A stretch of DNA of 64,000 bases, taken from the NCBI GenBank assembly GCA_038380795.1, contig CM076270.1, positions 9,237,001 through 9,301,000 on the forward strand, given 5' to 3'. Of the stretch, positions 1 through 11,164 are shown one piece after another. This DNA comes from Pyrocephalus nanus. Lineage: Eukaryota; Chordata; Aves; Passeriformes; Tyrannidae. The number at the start of each line of letters is the position of its first letter. The first letter of the stretch is position 1. Under the pieces are notes generated by a model, which was given only the letters and a program-made list of their open reading frames with translations, had not been told where the DNA came from and did not search any database. The position numbers and the translations under genes were made by a program.

Positions 1-450
1 GTGCCCTGGTTGGCAGGGACACCCAGGACTGCTTCTGCTTCCTGCTCAGCTGTAGGTGAGCAGGGCAGCAATGGGAACCCTGTGGAGAGCGCCTCACTCC
101 CTTCACTGGGAGACAAAGGTGGCATCCAGGCACAGGGTTCACAGCATCTCCGGGGTGGGCAGCAGAGCCCATGCCCTGTTTGTTGGGTTTCTGGACATGC
201 CTGGGCCTGGCATGGCAGGACGATGAAGATGCCCTGAGGTAGGGACACTGGTGAGTGCTGCTGTGAGTGGGAGATGGGAACATCCCCACAGTGGCAAGGA
301 AGGGGCTAGCACGTCCTCAGGGGAGCTGTGGGCATGGGGATGGGAGCAGCCTCATGCCTCAATGGGGTGAGCTCTGTGTGGTGGCTGTGCTCAGGGGCTC
401 TGTCCTGGGGGTGACCCATGCCCAGCTAAGGGGCACGTTGTCCTCGACAG

Positions 451-3400
451 GGTTTGTGGTGGGTCATGCCGGGTTGTACCAGGCCCTGGCCATGTTCGCA
501 GTGGCCTATTTCATCATCGGCATGACAGTGCTGTCTGTGTGTGCCATTGCCACCAACGGGGCGCTGGATGCTGGAGGAGCCTACTGTATCCTTTCCTGTG
601 GGTGCTGCTGGGGCAGAGCATATGGGCCAAAGTTGGGTGACTACCCAGTGACCTTGGGGTGCCATGATGAGGCTGGGACCCTGTTGGCCCATGAGAGAGA
701 GGTGAGGGCACCTGACGGTTGTTTGGACTGCCGACATCTTCCCTTGACTCATGCAAGATATGATCAGCCGTGCCCTGGGCCCGGAGTTTGGGGGCAGCAT
801 TGGAATCATGTTTTTCCTGGCCAATGTGTGTGGCAGTGCCCTCTACGTGCTGGGACTGGTGGAGGCAGTCGTAGACAGCTTTGGGATCCCACCTGGTAAG
901 TACCCCCGTGTATGAAGGCAGAGGACAGCAGATGTCCCTTACCATGCATGGCAAGCACTGTGTCCAGCATGGCCAGCATGGCTCACCCAGCCCTCTGGAT
1001 AATGAGTTGTTGTCCATCATGCCTGGCACAATGCCGGTAGCTCTTGGCTCCCAGTGATGCCCCCTCTGAGTCTCACTGATCCTGATTTGTCTCTCCCTAG
1101 GGCAGAAAGAGGGCACAGGTGTCCACATCCTGCCCCAGAGCTACTGGTACGAGCTGCTCTATGGCACTGTGCTGCTGGCACTCTGCCTCCTCGTGTGCCT
1201 CGTGGGCGCCTCCATCTACGCCAAGGCCACCTTCCTCATCTTCCTCATCGTCGCGGGTGTCCTGGGCACCGTCCTTGTCAGCTTCTTTGCCACACGGCCC
1301 ATCAGGGTGCCCATCCGCCTGCCCCTCCTCAATGGCTCAGAGATCGAGAACGGCTCCTTCACTGGCTTCTCCCTCGACACCCTGCAAAAAAACCTGGGCG
1401 GTGAGGAGAGGCTCCCCGCACCTGCCTGCCATACCCACCATGGCATCAGCAGCAGCTTGCTGGAGGGTGGGGGCAGCTTGTGGGCACAAAGCAGGTGCCG
1501 TGGGGTTGTTTCTCCTGTGGTTTTTGTATGGGGACATTGAGGAGAGGGCATATGGTGGAGCAGTGCTACCCTGGACAGCCTGTCACAGCCCCTGCCTGTG
1601 TGTCCTGCAGGTGACTATGAGGTGGACTACACCACCGGGCAGAAGATGAGCTTCAGCTCCGTCTTTGCGGTGATGTTCAACGGCTGCACCGGCATCATGG
1701 CAGGCTCCAACATGTCAGGTATGGACAGGAGGTGCTGGGCTGGGCGGCACCAGGAATGGGAGCTGAGGCTGGAGGAGATTGGGGCTGCCTATGGGCACTA
1801 ATGCTGCCTGCTCCTGTCCACAGGGGACCTGAAGCGCCCAAGCTACTCCATCCCACGGGGCACCATCTCCGCTGTGCTCTTCACCTACTTCGTCTACAAC
1901 CTGCTGGCTTTCCTCATGTGTGCCACCTGCAACAGGTAAGGCCACCTGTCCTCTAGCCAGGGCCATCTGTGCCAGGCTGTGCCTGGTGCCAGGTCATCCT
2001 GGCCCGAGCTGAGGCAGTGCCAGTGTGTCCATGTCCCTCTCCAGGGTCCTCCTGCAGAAAGACTATGGCTTCTTGCATGACATCAGTATCTTCCCTCCCC
2101 TGGTCACCGTGGGCATCTATGCTGCCACCCTCTCTGCAGCTATGAGCAACCTCATCGGGGCATCCCGCATCCTGTACGCCTTGGCCCGGGATGATCTCTT
2201 TGGTGAGTGCCCAGAGTATGCTGGCACTTCTTGGAGCCCACCCAGCAGGTCTTCCCTGCTGGGGACCAGCCCTGGCGTCAGGGAACTCTCTTTTTGGTAT
2301 GGGGGTGTTGCTTTGTGGATTGGCATGTGTCCATTTGGGTCACCTGTGTGTGCCCTGCAACTTGCCCCAGCACCCAGGGTGGGGATGGGACTCGTGGCTG
2401 GTGGCTGAGCCTGTTGATGCCCACTGGGGTGCCCCAGCCCAAGCTCCCACTCTGCCTGCAGGCCGGGCACTGGCTCTGGCCAAGAAGACATCTGCCAGTG
2501 GGAACCCAGTGATGGCGGTGATCCTCTCCTGGCTGGTGGTGCAGGTTAGTTTCTTGGCAACACTCCTTTCCTGTCCTCGCTGGGTGATGGTGGGTTGGCA
2601 CCTGGGCTGGGTGTTGTGGAGCCTGGCACATCCCGCTGCCCCTGGGGATTCCTCCCCCAGGCTCCCTGCCCCAGGTGTCCCGCTGCAGTTATGCCCTTCC
2701 CTCCCTGAGGTGGGAAATATCCCATATATGAAGGACAAATCACAAGGGGCAGGGATTCCTGCCTGTACACTTTCCCAAATAAACAGGGATGGCTCAGGTG
2801 TACATCACCCTGTGATCTCTGCAGCTGGTGCTCTTCTCTGGGAAGCTCAACACCATTGCAGGGGTTGTGACCACCTTCTTCCTCCTGGTTTATGCCACTG
2901 TCAACCTGGCCTGCCTGGCACTGGAATGGGCATCAGCCCCCAACTTCAGGTACCCACGGGCACAAGGGAGAGGGGCTGTGCTGAGATGCTTGGAGGCACC
3001 CATCCCTCCATCCTTCTGTCTTTGTTTCCCCTGCCTCCCTGTGCCCGGGCATTATGCTGAGATGGTGGGCAGAGATGCTGAGCACCCCTCTTCTGGACAT
3101 TAGGGGGGGCAGAGACACCCCTATCCCTGGGGAGGGAGAAGGAGACAGGTCCCAGCATGGCACTGGCTTGGCACAGTTCTCATGCCCTGGCACTGCTTTG
3201 CTGAGTGGGTACAGATAAATCCAGCACCACTGGGTACCACCCACCCCCCGCCTTAGGCTTTCCAGAGGTAATTTATAGCCTGTGCCCGGCCGGCATCCCC
3301 CGGGCAGTTTGCCAAGCGGTGATGGAGACCACTTTCCATTAGTGCTAATTAAACTAAGGAGAAGGGGGAGGGAGGAAGGGGGATCCTGGGTGGGGGGAGG

Positions 3401-6400
3401 AGAAAAGATCTTCCAGGAAAGAGGAATATGTGTGGCAGGCAGCCCCAGCCTGCGGCAAAGGATGTGGGGTATTCTGGTATGGGGCTGGGTTGGCAGAGCT
3501 GCCCACATCTGGGATGTGAGGTCTTGGCAGAGTAGCCAGGGAGAGCCTGATCTCCCCCCTGGGTGATACCCACTGCCCTCAGTACAGGATGCTGTGACTG
3601 CACATTAGGGAGAGTCCCCTGGGAGCAGAGAGGTGGTGTCCTAGCAGGGCCAGGTGGCACTGCCCCAGGGTACCCCAGAGCACTCCATTCCCAAGGGAGA
3701 GCTGGTGTCTGTACCAGGATGGGGCTTGGCCCCCATCCACCCTGCCCAGCTGCTCCCTTAACCCAGCACGGGTGGGGCAGGATCAGTGCCTGGGGTAAGC
3801 TGCTGGGGTGGGGTAGCAACAGGCCCCTCGCCCACCCCACATCTGGTGCCTCCCCCCGCTCCCTGCACTAAGGTCTCCATCAAGCACAGCGGAAAAGGAT
3901 TTTAATTACCTTTCAGGAAAAACAGCAATTAGAGAAAATAACAGCTTCTCGCCTCCCCGCCTCCACCTCCCTGCACCAGACTGAGCCGGCACTGTGGCTG
4001 CTACCACTGCCACGTGCTGCCCAACTCTGCCTGAGTGTGCCAGGGCAGCACCAGCCCCATGGCCATCATTGCCCCTGTTGGCCAGGGGCTGGCAGCAAGG
4101 GGCTGCCTGCTGCCCTGGGAGGTACCATCTGCCCTCCATAACCTCTCCTGCAGACATATGGGGTACCCAACATGCCCCGGGCTGGCACAGTAGGATCACT
4201 GGGGTGGCTGGTGTGTCCCCTTGGCACAGCTCCCCTTGCTGTGCCCTCCCTGCAGCCAGCATGGGCACCACCAAGTAGCAGGTGTCCCCTCCTCCCTGCT
4301 CCAGGCCCACTTTCCGGTACTTCACCTGGCATACTTGCCTGCTGGGCATCGCAGGCTGCTGCGTCATGATGTTCCTCATCAGCCCTGTGTCAGCCTCAGC
4401 GAGCCTGGGGTTCCTGCTCATCCTCCTCCTCGCCCTCCACTACCTCTCACCCAGCAGCACCTGGGGCTACATCAGCCAAGCCCTCATTTTTCATCAGGTG
4501 AGCCCTGTCCTCCTGCTGTCCTCTTTTGGGGTGGGAAATTGGTGTCCTTGTGGCAGCTCAGCTCCGTTCTGGGCAGCACATCCTCAGGACTGGCATCCCC
4601 ATGGGGTGGTTTGTTGAAAGAAGTATTCCTCACCTTTTCCCCTCCCTTCCTCTTCCAGGTGCGCAAGTACCTGCTGATGCTGGATGTGCGGAAGGACCAC
4701 GTCAAGTTCTGGCGCCCGCAGATGCTGCTGATGGTGCAGAACCCGCGAGGCAGCGCCCGCCTCATCGACTTCGTCAATGACCTCAAGAAGAGCGGCCTCT
4801 ACATCCTGGGACATGTCGAGCTGCAGGACTTGGGTGAGGATCTGCACTATCCCCAGTGCTGGTGGACTCTGTCCCTTGCTGTGGTGTCAGTGTGCTCTCA
4901 GTTTGTGGACTGATGCTGCTGCCCAGCTGCCGATTTGGCAGGGTGGGCACAGCAAGGGAATGTCAGCATTTTGGGCACATATGCGGCACCATGGGCTTGG
5001 CTTGGTATGAGGGACACTGGTGGCTTAGGTCTGTCCTGTGTGCTGCAAGCTTGTACATGCGTGTGCTCAAATGTTCATCCCTGCACGTGCACATGGGGCT
5101 CCTGCCCGTGTCAGTGCTGTGCACACGTGGCACGTGCCACCCTGTCAGCGCCTGTGCACACCCAGCACACGCGTGGGCACACACTCAGAACAGCCCTGCA
5201 TGTGCATGTGCCTGTGTCCATCCTCACCTCATATCTGCTGCTCTGTGCCCAGGCGCTCCAGGCATGTTTGCACCCTGGTGTGTGCTGGTTTGCACACCCC
5301 TGCTCCCTGGCACACGTCATGGCTGTCCCCATCCCACCGCAGAGGACGCACGGGCTCTGCTCCCCCGCTCCCCACTGTTGCTGTGGTGACTAATGGCCTG
5401 AAATTGGGGAGTGGGGATGGGGCTGCCTGGGTATTTTTTTAGACATTTATGTGTAATTTTGTATCTCTGTCTGTAAGCACCTGCTTCCCCCTTTCTGTCT
5501 CGGGTGCCGAGGTGGGTGCAGGGGTTGGCACTGGTTTGCAGGGACGGACACCACGGTGAGCCCCAGTGTGGGGTACCCATCTTGCTGATGCTGGCTTCGC
5601 TCCCCACCCCAGACACGCTGCCCTCAGACCCGCTGCAGTCCCAGCAGGACTCATGGCTCAGCCTGGTGGACAAGCTGAACGTCAAGGCCTTCGTCAGCCT
5701 CACCCTTGCGCCCTCGGTCCAGCACGGTGTTCGACAGCTCCTCTTCACCTCTGGCCTTGGTGAGTGACACCTGGGCTGGACATGGGTGAGGGTCCATCCT
5801 GCTGTCCCTGGAGGCTGAGAAGTGCCCAGGGGTTTGGAGGCACCTGGACAGAAAATGCCAGAGCCAAGTTTGCTCTTGGAAGCATCTGGGATGAGCAGTG
5901 CTGTAGCCAAGTTGAGCCTTGGAGGCATCAGTGTTGGCAGTGTTGAGGGGCTTGAAAACACCTGGATGGGAGATGCCAAGGGGGTTGGAAGAACCAAGTG
6001 TGGGCAGTGCCAAAGCCAACTTGGAGAGATACTGAGTGGGCTATGCCAAAGCCAGGTTGGGTCTTAGAGGCATCTATGTGTGTGATGCTGAGGGGTCTGG
6101 AATCACCAGTATGAGCAATGCCAAAGTCAAGCTTGGCTGGTGGAGCCCTCCACCTCTGCTCATCTGGGTTGGCATGGTCTTTCTGGCAGGCGGGATGCGC
6201 CCCAACACCCTGGTGCTGGGCTTCTATGACGACGAGGCACCGCAGGATGGTCTAGCCCGGCACCCTGCCTTCACCAGCACCCGCGAGGAGGTTCCCTTGG
6301 GCTTCCCCCCACTGCGGGCACCCAGCTCCCCCAAGCTGCTCTCGGCCCGGGAGTATGTGGGCATTGTGGCTGATGCCCTGAAGATGCTTCGCAACGTCCT

Positions 6401-7028
6401 GCTGGCCCGGCAGCTGGAGAGCCTGGACAAGGCCTGGGAGCTGCGGCGGGCTGCCAGCCCCCCGCCCACCATCCACGTCTGGCCAGTCAACCTGCTGCGG
6501 CCCGACAGCGCCCGCTACGCCGACACCTGCAGCCTGTTCCTGCTGCAGATGGCCTGTGTCCTCAACATGGCGCGGGCCTGGCGCCGCGCCCGCCTGCGCC
6601 TCTTCCTCTGTGTGGAGGCGGGTACCATGCCCCATGCCCAGGAGGAGAAGCTGCGCCAGCTCCTCAAGGACTTGCGCATCCAGGCCCAGATCCAGCTGGT
6701 GCCCTGGGACGCCATCACCCGCCTGCACTGGCAAACCTGCCGGGGACCCCCGGGGGGGCCAGCAGAGGAGGAGGAGGAAGAAGAGGAAGGGGTTGTGAAC
6801 TTCCCGACCAACACCACCCAAGTGTCAGACGAGTATGTGCGTGCAGCCAACAAACTGGTCCTGGAGCAGAGCCCCGCGCCGGCCGTGCGCTTCCTTTACT
6901 TGCCACGGCCGCCGGCTGACACCAGCCTCTACCCGCTCTACCTGCACCAGCTGGAGCTGCTCACCCGCGGACTGGGCCCCACCGTGCTGGTGCACGGGGT
7001 GAGTGCCGTCACCAGCACCCAGCTCTAG
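451..7028 (+). CDS. SLC12A9: SLC12A9-like cation-chloride cotransporter family protein (5'-partial, 12 exons)
   Basis: Exons by splice sites and phase: 451-585, 758-895, 1101-1400, 1611-1718, 1824-1935, 2045-2202, 2462-2544, 2825-2949, 4305-4497, 4659-4833, 5613-5759, 6190-7028. They join in one frame to 836 residues ending at TAG 7026-7028; the first exon starts in phase 2, so N-terminal exons lie before the window. The protein has the APC-type multi-helix transporter core with family signatures such as [36 protein letters not shown] and LARDDLFG, then a long cytosolic tail with [24 protein letters not shown] and [11 protein letters not shown], and ends [13 protein letters not shown]. This tail is diagnostic of SLC12A9 (CIP1/CCC6) and not of NKCC or KCC proteins. 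No defined transported ion can be read from sequence. An acidic run of glutamates sits at about 6764-6790. The symbol names the family; at this locus it may be a paralogue. Confidence 0.93.
586..757 (+). other. U12-type (minor spliceosome) intron in the SLC12A9-like gene
   Basis: The 5' splice site after TACT reads GTATCCTTTC, matching the U12 donor consensus. The 3' end has CCCTTGACT, close to the U12 branch consensus, about 10 bases before CAAG at 753-757, with no long pyrimidine tract between. The intron splits a Tyr codon and is 172 bp. Removing it joins GGAY to [10 protein letters not shown] in frame. Confidence 0.8.
3262..3362. promoter_or_regulatory. Candidate conserved noncoding element in SLC12A9-like intron 8
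   Basis: Inside the 1.35 kb intron 2950-4304, an AT-rich island contrasts with GC-rich surroundings. It holds GTAATTTATAG, CCATTAG and GCTAATTAAAC, homeodomain-type TAAT cores. No exon is seen here. The regulatory role is inferred from composition and motifs only. Confidence 0.3.
3874..3960. promoter_or_regulatory. Second candidate conserved noncoding element in SLC12A9-like intron 8
   Basis: An AT-rich island with TTTTAATTACC and GCAATTAGAG in an otherwise GC-rich intron, ending at a pyrimidine-rich GC stretch. No open exon with splice sites was found. Enhancer function is inferred. Confidence 0.3.
5040..5310. repeat. Degenerate TG/CA-rich simple repeat in SLC12A9-like intron 10
   Basis: The 779 bp intron 4834-5612 contains irregular runs of TGCATGTG, ACACGTG and GCACAC type. 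It is low-complexity and interrupted, with no coding content in phase with neighbouring exons. Confidence 0.55.
5810..6150 (+). repeat. Degenerate minisatellite in SLC12A9-like intron 11
   Basis: Roughly 50-65 bp units recur with drift. Each carries versions of GGAGGCATCTGG followed by GCAGTGCCAAAGCCAAGTTG. At least five copies can be recognised by eye between 5822 and 6140. It lies just before the last exon at 6190, and part of it is open in the frame of that exon although it is intronic. Confidence 0.6.
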
Positions 7029-7196
7029 GTCACCTTGCTGCCTGCACCCTCCTTTGCCCAGTGCCTTTTGCAGCCTAAGCCTGGGGATGCCCCCAGCCCT
7101 GGTGTCCCCACCCTGGTGGGCAAAGAGGGGTCAGTACCCCCCGTGGGAGATAGGTAAGGAAGAGGGTTTGCTTTTAGGGGTTGTCTCCTGCAGAGG

Positions 7197-7202
7197 ATTA
7201 AA
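7197..7202 (+). terminator. Candidate poly(A) signal (ATTAAA) of the SLC12A9-like gene
   Basis: ATTAAA lies 169 bp after the stop codon at 7028, the first such hexamer downstream. No strong GT-rich element follows, so another site may be used. Confidence 0.4.
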
Positions 7203-8287
7203 GCTGCCCTGGCAGAATCCAGACACAGCCCTGGTGCTGGCCGGGCAGCACGGTGCATTCATGGTGCCTTTTCTTTGGGCTGGTGGTGGGGGATAGTGGG
7301 GTTCCAGGAGGTGCCAAGCACTGGGTGCCCCAGCTGGCTGCTGGGAGGCCCTTGGTTGCACCCTGCAACCCCCCTCGCGCTTCCCCCCTGCCGCAGCCCC
7401 CATCCTCTTCTCCGCCAGCTCCTCCGGGCACCCAGCCAGCAGCGGGGATTGATTAAAGGCAGCCTCGACCTTGGTGCCCCGGCTCCCCGCCATCCTCCTG
7501 CCTTTCATTAGGAAAAATTAAATGGGAAAGGGTGGGGGAGGGGAGCCCAGAGGCCTGGGTTCCCTACGTGAGGCTGGGTGGGTGGGTGGGTGGCTGGGGG
7601 GTGCTGGCCCTAATGGCTGCAGGGTATGGTGCCCCCGGTCTTGCTCAGCACCCCCAGTGCTGCTGGGTGGGGGGCACCCACATGCTTTAATCTGTAGTCC
7701 CCCCCACCCCCATGGGTGCTGAGCTCCTGGTCCTGGCAGGAAGGGGGGAAGTGATTATGGTGGGGGTCCTTCCTTGCACACCTGGGTCTCCTGGCCTTGC
7801 TCTGGGCCCTGTTTCATGGGGCATTGTAATCTCCCATCACCTGCAGGGGGGGAGCTGGCCTTGCCCCCTGCCCCCCCTTATTGATTAGAGGAGGGCAGGA
7901 AATTGCCTGGGCGCTGGAGATAAATCCCTCGGGTGCCTGGAGGGTAGGCAGCGTGCCCAGAGCTGCCTGATTGATCACTTCCTATTAGCCCCAGGACATG
8001 GGGGTGGGGGGACTGTTCCCAGCCAGGCTGGCCTCCAGCGGGGGTGACAAGCATGGCACTGCTGCCTGTGCCTGCTCTCAGCAAGCCCAGCACTGCCGCC
8101 TGCCAGCTCTGTTCAGGCAAAGGGCTGGAAAAACCCAGCTGGTTGGGTGCTGCTGGTGGGGAAAAAATGGTGGGGACCCTTACTCCCCACATTTTGGAGT
8201 GGATTGTGCCCCGGTGGGTGGGCAGGGGACTGGAGCTGGCTTTGCTCCCTGCCATGGGAGGTGGGTGCCCTGAGGTGGGCACCACAC
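7203..8287. other. Intergenic GC-rich sequence between SLC12A9-like gene and ECEL1, first part
   Basis: No gene recognised. Mostly GC-rich with runs of G and C. Small AT islands occur at about 7497-7525 (TCATTAGGAAAAATTAAATG), 7878-7892 (TTATTGATTAG) and 7968-7990 (TGATTGATCACTT). These may be fragments of regulatory DNA. Confidence 0.5.
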
Positions 8288-8440
8288 AGCCTGCGGGACT
8301 TATTTACAAACAGGCAGGAGCTGGCACAGGGCAGCCGGGCACCAGCGGGACCCGGCGGCCTATAATGTTAATTATCACCACGTAATTAAAAGCCCATAAA
8401 AAGCCTCACACTTCATTAAATTAAAGCTTCCCCGCACTGT
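8288..8440. promoter_or_regulatory. Candidate enhancer island upstream of ECEL1 (homeodomain-site rich)
   Basis: An AT-rich block holds TTATTTACAAACAGG (forkhead-like), GTTAATTATC, CGTAATTAAAAG, CCCATAAAAAG and CATTAAATTAAAG in close order, in sharp contrast to flanking GC-rich DNA. No coding frame is seen. Function is inferred from motif clustering. Confidence 0.4.
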
Positions 8441-9179
8441 GCCGATGGGCTCCAGCACAGTTAACCTTGGCCATGCCAGGCACCAGCTCCTCCGCAACTG
8501 CGAACCCATAGCTGGGCATGTGTGGGACCCAAGGCTGGGACTGTGCAGCCCCCCACAGTGTTGTGGGGTGCAGCACTGCACATGCATGGGCACCTCACAA
8601 CACCATTCATCACCCCTGTTTGCCACCCCTGCTTGGGCACACACGAGGATGCTGTCCCTGTCCGAGGTGCCCACACACCCCGCATGGACATGTATGCCCA
8701 CGGCACTGCTGCAGACAAACCATCACACGGGCCAGGGGCTGACACAGGCTGGGGGCTGACAGGGGCACACACCAGGTGTGCACACACAGCGCCACGGCCG
8801 CTGCAAAGGCAGCATCTCAGGCTGGCACCGCGGCTCCGGCAAACCAGCTCCGGCATGCAACGCCCACGCGGCGCACACCTACACAAACAGCATTCTTCCT
8901 TCCTCCCATCGTACAGATGTGCAGACAAACAGCCACACATACCCCCTGCGTCTCCTCCAGGCTCCCTCCCATTGCTGTCAGTGCCTGCAGGCAACAGGCT
9001 GTGGGGAGAGCACCCACCTGTGCCTGCCCCCTCTTCGTGCCTCAGTTTCCCCGAGGGCTGTGCTGGAGCAGAGAGGGATGAATGGGGAACCTCCAAATCC
9101 TTCTGGTGGCTGGGTGCTCTGGGTTAGGGGTGCTATGCCAAGATGTGGGGGGAGACAAAGAGGGGGGGACCCTCCAGCA

Positions 9180-9440
9180 CACAAGAGAGGACATGTATGC
9201 ATGTGTGTGTGAATGTTGAAGTAAGGATTTGCATGGACTAGGAGACTCTGTGTGTGTTGCTGGGGGATGTGCACATGCACAGGGGGTGTCTGTATGTGCA
9301 CACATGTTGGTGTGGGTGTATATACCCACCCTGGCTGTGATGTGCTGATGTGCACACAGGGCTCAAGGAAGGGGGGAGTCAGGGAAGCGCACACACCTGT
9401 GGACATGGACATGTGCAAACTGGCACATGTGTATGCCCAA
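9180..9440. repeat. Degenerate TG/CA-rich simple repeat
   Basis: Interrupted runs such as ATGTATGCATGTGTGTGTG, GTGTGTGTTG and ATGTGCACACATG across about 260 bp of intergenic sequence. No gene recognised between 8441 and 9540. Confidence 0.55.
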
Positions 9441-9544
9441 GACCCCAGGGCAGCACTGCCAAGCAGGGCCGTGGGCAGGGGACTGTGGGGAGCAGGCACC
9501 GGTGGGGGCCCGTGCCCTGGCCCTGTGGGGGTGGGCAGCCAACA

Positions 9545-9830
9545 GGGCCTCGGCTATTTCTTGGAAATTTCGCAGCATTCATTTCAGTGCAAATAAAAGC
9601 TGTCATTGCCGGAGAAATGATACTGATCGGGGTCTGAAAAGACAGCAAATTACCCGCCTGAAAATGCACCGCTGGAAAAAAATGCATATTAAACACACAA
9701 AAAGGCACTTTGCCATCAGCCGCGCTTCCCCCGCCGCTCCAGAATAACCACACTTTACATAATTCTCCCTCTCCACCTCCGAATTAATTTTGCAGACAGA
9801 GGCAGAGGCAACCCTCTGACAATAGTGGAG
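9545..9830. promoter_or_regulatory. Candidate conserved noncoding element, about 285 bp, upstream of ECEL1
   Basis: The longest AT-rich island in the intergenic interval. It includes TTGGAAATTTCG, GTGCAAATAAAAG, TGCATATTAAAC, CTTTACATAATTC and CGAATTAATTTTGC, without repeats or a long open frame. Its abrupt edges inside GC-rich DNA resemble developmental enhancers. Conservation cannot be tested from one sequence. Confidence 0.4.
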
Positions 9831-11164
9831 GGGAGACGCGGCAGCAGCGGGGGGAGCGAGGCTGGGGACTGCTGGGGGGTGCCTGGCTCTGGGCTGGGGG
9901 CATGGTGGGTAACGGGATGCCAGGGTTGGAGTTGGGGGAAATGGAGGGGTTTGGGGGGGCCTGAGGGGTTTGGGAGAGTTGAGTCCATGGGTGCAGGTTA
10001 TGGGTGCTGGGTGGATGTGCTCAGCTGTGGGATGGAGCATTCTCATGCTCCCCACTTGGGTGCTGGGGATGGAATCCCCTGGGGTAGGGTTTTTGGGGCG
10101 ATTCTCACCCCAACATTCGTGTCTTGGGCCAAGCATTTCCTATGAAGGGCAATTCCTCACCCCCTACCGCTGGAATGATCCTGCCATGTGCCCACCCCAG
10201 AGCCTGGCACTGTCTCTGGAGGCAGGCAGGCCCTGGTGGGGTGCACATACCCTACTTGGTGGGCACACCGAGGCACCCCCTGCCCCGCTCACCTACCTGC
10301 AGTGCTGGGCATTTGGGTGCACCCCAAGGAGACCATGAGGCCATGCTGCCCCCCCAGGCTGACACTCCTTAACTAGCATTTCTCTGAGAAACCCCCTGGG
10401 AACCTGCCCCACTGGGCATGAGGGCACCATGCCCAGCACCCCAGGACTGCTGAGGGACAGCAGCGGGTGGAGCAGGGGGTCTAACAGTGATAGTGGGGGA
10501 GTTCATCTGTCTGGGTGCTCAGCACTGAGAGGCTGACAGAGGTGAGGGCGGGTGGCGGAGGTTGGCACCGCACTGCTTTGCATTTTCAATGACAGACCCA
10601 TGCCGGGTGCTCGGGAGAGTGGAAAAATCTTATTTGTCACCTGCTGGTGATGCGCAGAGGCTCCCGCGCCGCGGCTAATCTTGGGGAAAATGAGGATGCT
10701 GGCGGGGTGGCCCACGGGATGGGCAGGGCTGAGTGGGACTGGCGAGGGGGGTGATTCAGGGGCCCTGCTCCAGATGGGAGCCCTGGGCTGTGGGGTGGGC
10801 AGGACCCCAGGGTCACACCTGCCTGGTGATCCCTGTGTATATTGGCCCCATGACATGGATCCTGCCTGTTGGGGGTGCATGGGCCGGGCATCACTTATGG
10901 GATTCCTGGAGCAAGTGCCCTGCACCTGCAGCTCCGTCTGCTTAGGTATAAACTCTCTTTCCTCCATCCCAGCTGCAGCAGCAGCCAATTCCCTCACAGT
11001 GACAGCTCCACAGGTTGGCAGTGCCTGTGCATCCTTTCAGGGCACTCAGTGGACTTTTTGGGGGTGAGTCAGGACATGGAAGTGGGTGCAGGCACTGCCT
11101 GATGCCCTGTATCTACACACAGGTGCCCATCACACACCTGCCGTACCCTGGCTTTTTGAGATGC
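9831..11164. other. Intergenic sequence with a small AT island at 10555-10695
   Basis: No gene recognised. It is mostly G-rich. The segment 10555-10695 holds TTTGCATTTTCAATG, AAAAATCTTATTTGTC and GGCTAATCTTG around a GC core and may be another regulatory element. The remainder shows no structure. Confidence 0.4.

Noticed and set aside
1..450. Search for the N-terminal exons of the SLC12A9-like gene
   Set aside because: No segment matching the expected conserved N-terminal region (FLGV, SMFSIV, VFLRI) with splice sites was found. This stretch reads as intron, and the open frames in it are chance.
8441..9180. Overlapping open frames on both strands with Cys/His-rich translations
   Set aside because: They arise from CA/TG-rich and GC-rich sequence, lack splice context and shared motifs, and are mutually overlapping shadows.
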